DNA of 64,000 nt from Colius striatus (taxonomy: Eukaryota > Chordata > Aves > Coliiformes > Coliidae): positions 20,661,895 through 20,725,894 of the forward strand of contig NC_084767.1 of assembly GCF_028858725.1 (NCBI RefSeq), written 5' to 3'. Each line of letters opens with the position of its first letter. The first letter of the stretch is position 1. The notes beneath the pieces are model-generated. The model worked only from the letters and a program-made list of their open reading frames with translations. It was not told the DNA's origin and did no database searches. This document shows positions 60,291 to 64,000 of the stretch, piece by piece. Both the position numbers and the translations under genes were made by a program.

Positions 60291-60920
60291 TCTCTAGCGG
60301 CCAGGTCTCAGAGCGATCTGTTTACAGCGACGACTCCCTCCTCGCCCAGCACTGGCGCAGCCCGAAGGCTCCTGAAGGGGTCTCCGAGCCCCGACCCGGT
60401 GCGTGGGCCGCAGCAGGCCCGGACGCGGGGCCAGCTGGGGCCGCGCGGCTCCTCCTCGCGGGCGGTGTCCCGAAGGCCGAGCAGGTCCCGCCCCGGCGGG
60501 GAAGGCGGGCGGCCGGTGCGCTCGGCCCCGTGCCGTTTCCCCGCAGCCCGGCCTCAGGAGGCGCGCGGCTCGGCCGGTTCTTGGCCCGCAGGCACACGCA
60601 GGATTCGGACGGCCCAAGACCAGCCATGGCCAAGGAGAACTAGTGGACCGGAGGCTCCCGAGCGGCGGTAGCGCCCGGCTGGGCCTGGGCTGGGCCGTGC
60701 CGGCGAGGGCCGCCGCGCCTCTCTTGCCGCCTCGTCGTGAAGGTTTGTGAGGAGGGTCGCGGCGTCGGCGGGCGCGGCCCGGAAGCGGAAGCGGGTGTCC
60801 CTCCCCTGTTGGCTGGGCCGCTCGGCGGGGGGCTGCGGCCCGTCCCTTCCGCTTCCTCCCGGGAACCGGCGGCGGCGAGTGACGGGCGTCCCTGCGCAGC
60901 GCTGAGGGGCGGCGCGGCCC

Positions 60921-64000
<3,080 letters not shown>

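Overview
The window looks like a nuclear genomic segment from a bird. It carries many truncated CR1 LINEs ending in the avian CR1 3' tail (CCTTCCAACC...ATTCTATGATTCTGTG), songbird-style ERVL and ERVK-like LTRs, and CpG-island promoters with short vertebrate exons. The species cannot be fixed from sequence alone. There are no bacterial-type genes, CRISPR arrays or operons, and most open frames are chance or repeat-derived.

Layout. 1-5.7 kb is intergenic with one CR1, a trace of another and a complete solo ERVL LTR (3610-4903). 5.7-13.7 kb is a complex block: two nearly identical ~1.33 kb segments flank tandem arrays of a ~61-63 bp satellite with a palindromic GTGTGCACAC core. The array changes strand near 9.65 kb and is interrupted by a promoter-like module with regularly spaced CCAAT and X-box-like motifs. 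13.7-36.3 kb is intergenic DNA with CR1 copies, including a 22.7-26.7 kb composite whose inverted 5' part still shows decayed ORF1 (SGNH esterase) and ORF2 (APE endonuclease plus part of the reverse transcriptase).

Genes. GFRA3 lies on the minus strand (44244 down to at least 36919). Six coding exons with consistent splice phases were assembled, from the signal peptide through the third cysteine-rich domain; the last exon(s) were not placed. Its first exon lies in a CpG island with a G-rich minisatellite just upstream. At 54.0-55.6 kb another GC-rich region holds CTCF-like motifs and a four-copy 42-bp repeat carrying TGACGT and CCAAT. It sits just upstream of one exon (55877-55981) that reads as the RNA-binding domain of a histone stem-loop-binding protein (SLBP2-like) but has an in-frame TAG, so it is probably a relic. 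At the right edge a CpG island starts a CTBP-family gene on the plus strand: exon 1 at 60921-60969, exon 2 at 61673-61827, exon 3 at 61920-62064, continuing past the window. It resembles neither CTBP1 nor CTBP2 exactly.

Interpretation. In mammals FAM53A-SLBP-CTBP1 (4p16), FAM53B-CTBP2 plus GFRA1 (10q25-26) and FAM53C-GFRA3 (5q31) belong to one ancient paralogon. Finding a CTBP gene and an SLBP-like exon beside GFRA3 suggests that this locus keeps, or has only recently lost, ohnologs absent from the mammalian 5q31 copy. This is the most interesting aspect of the window.
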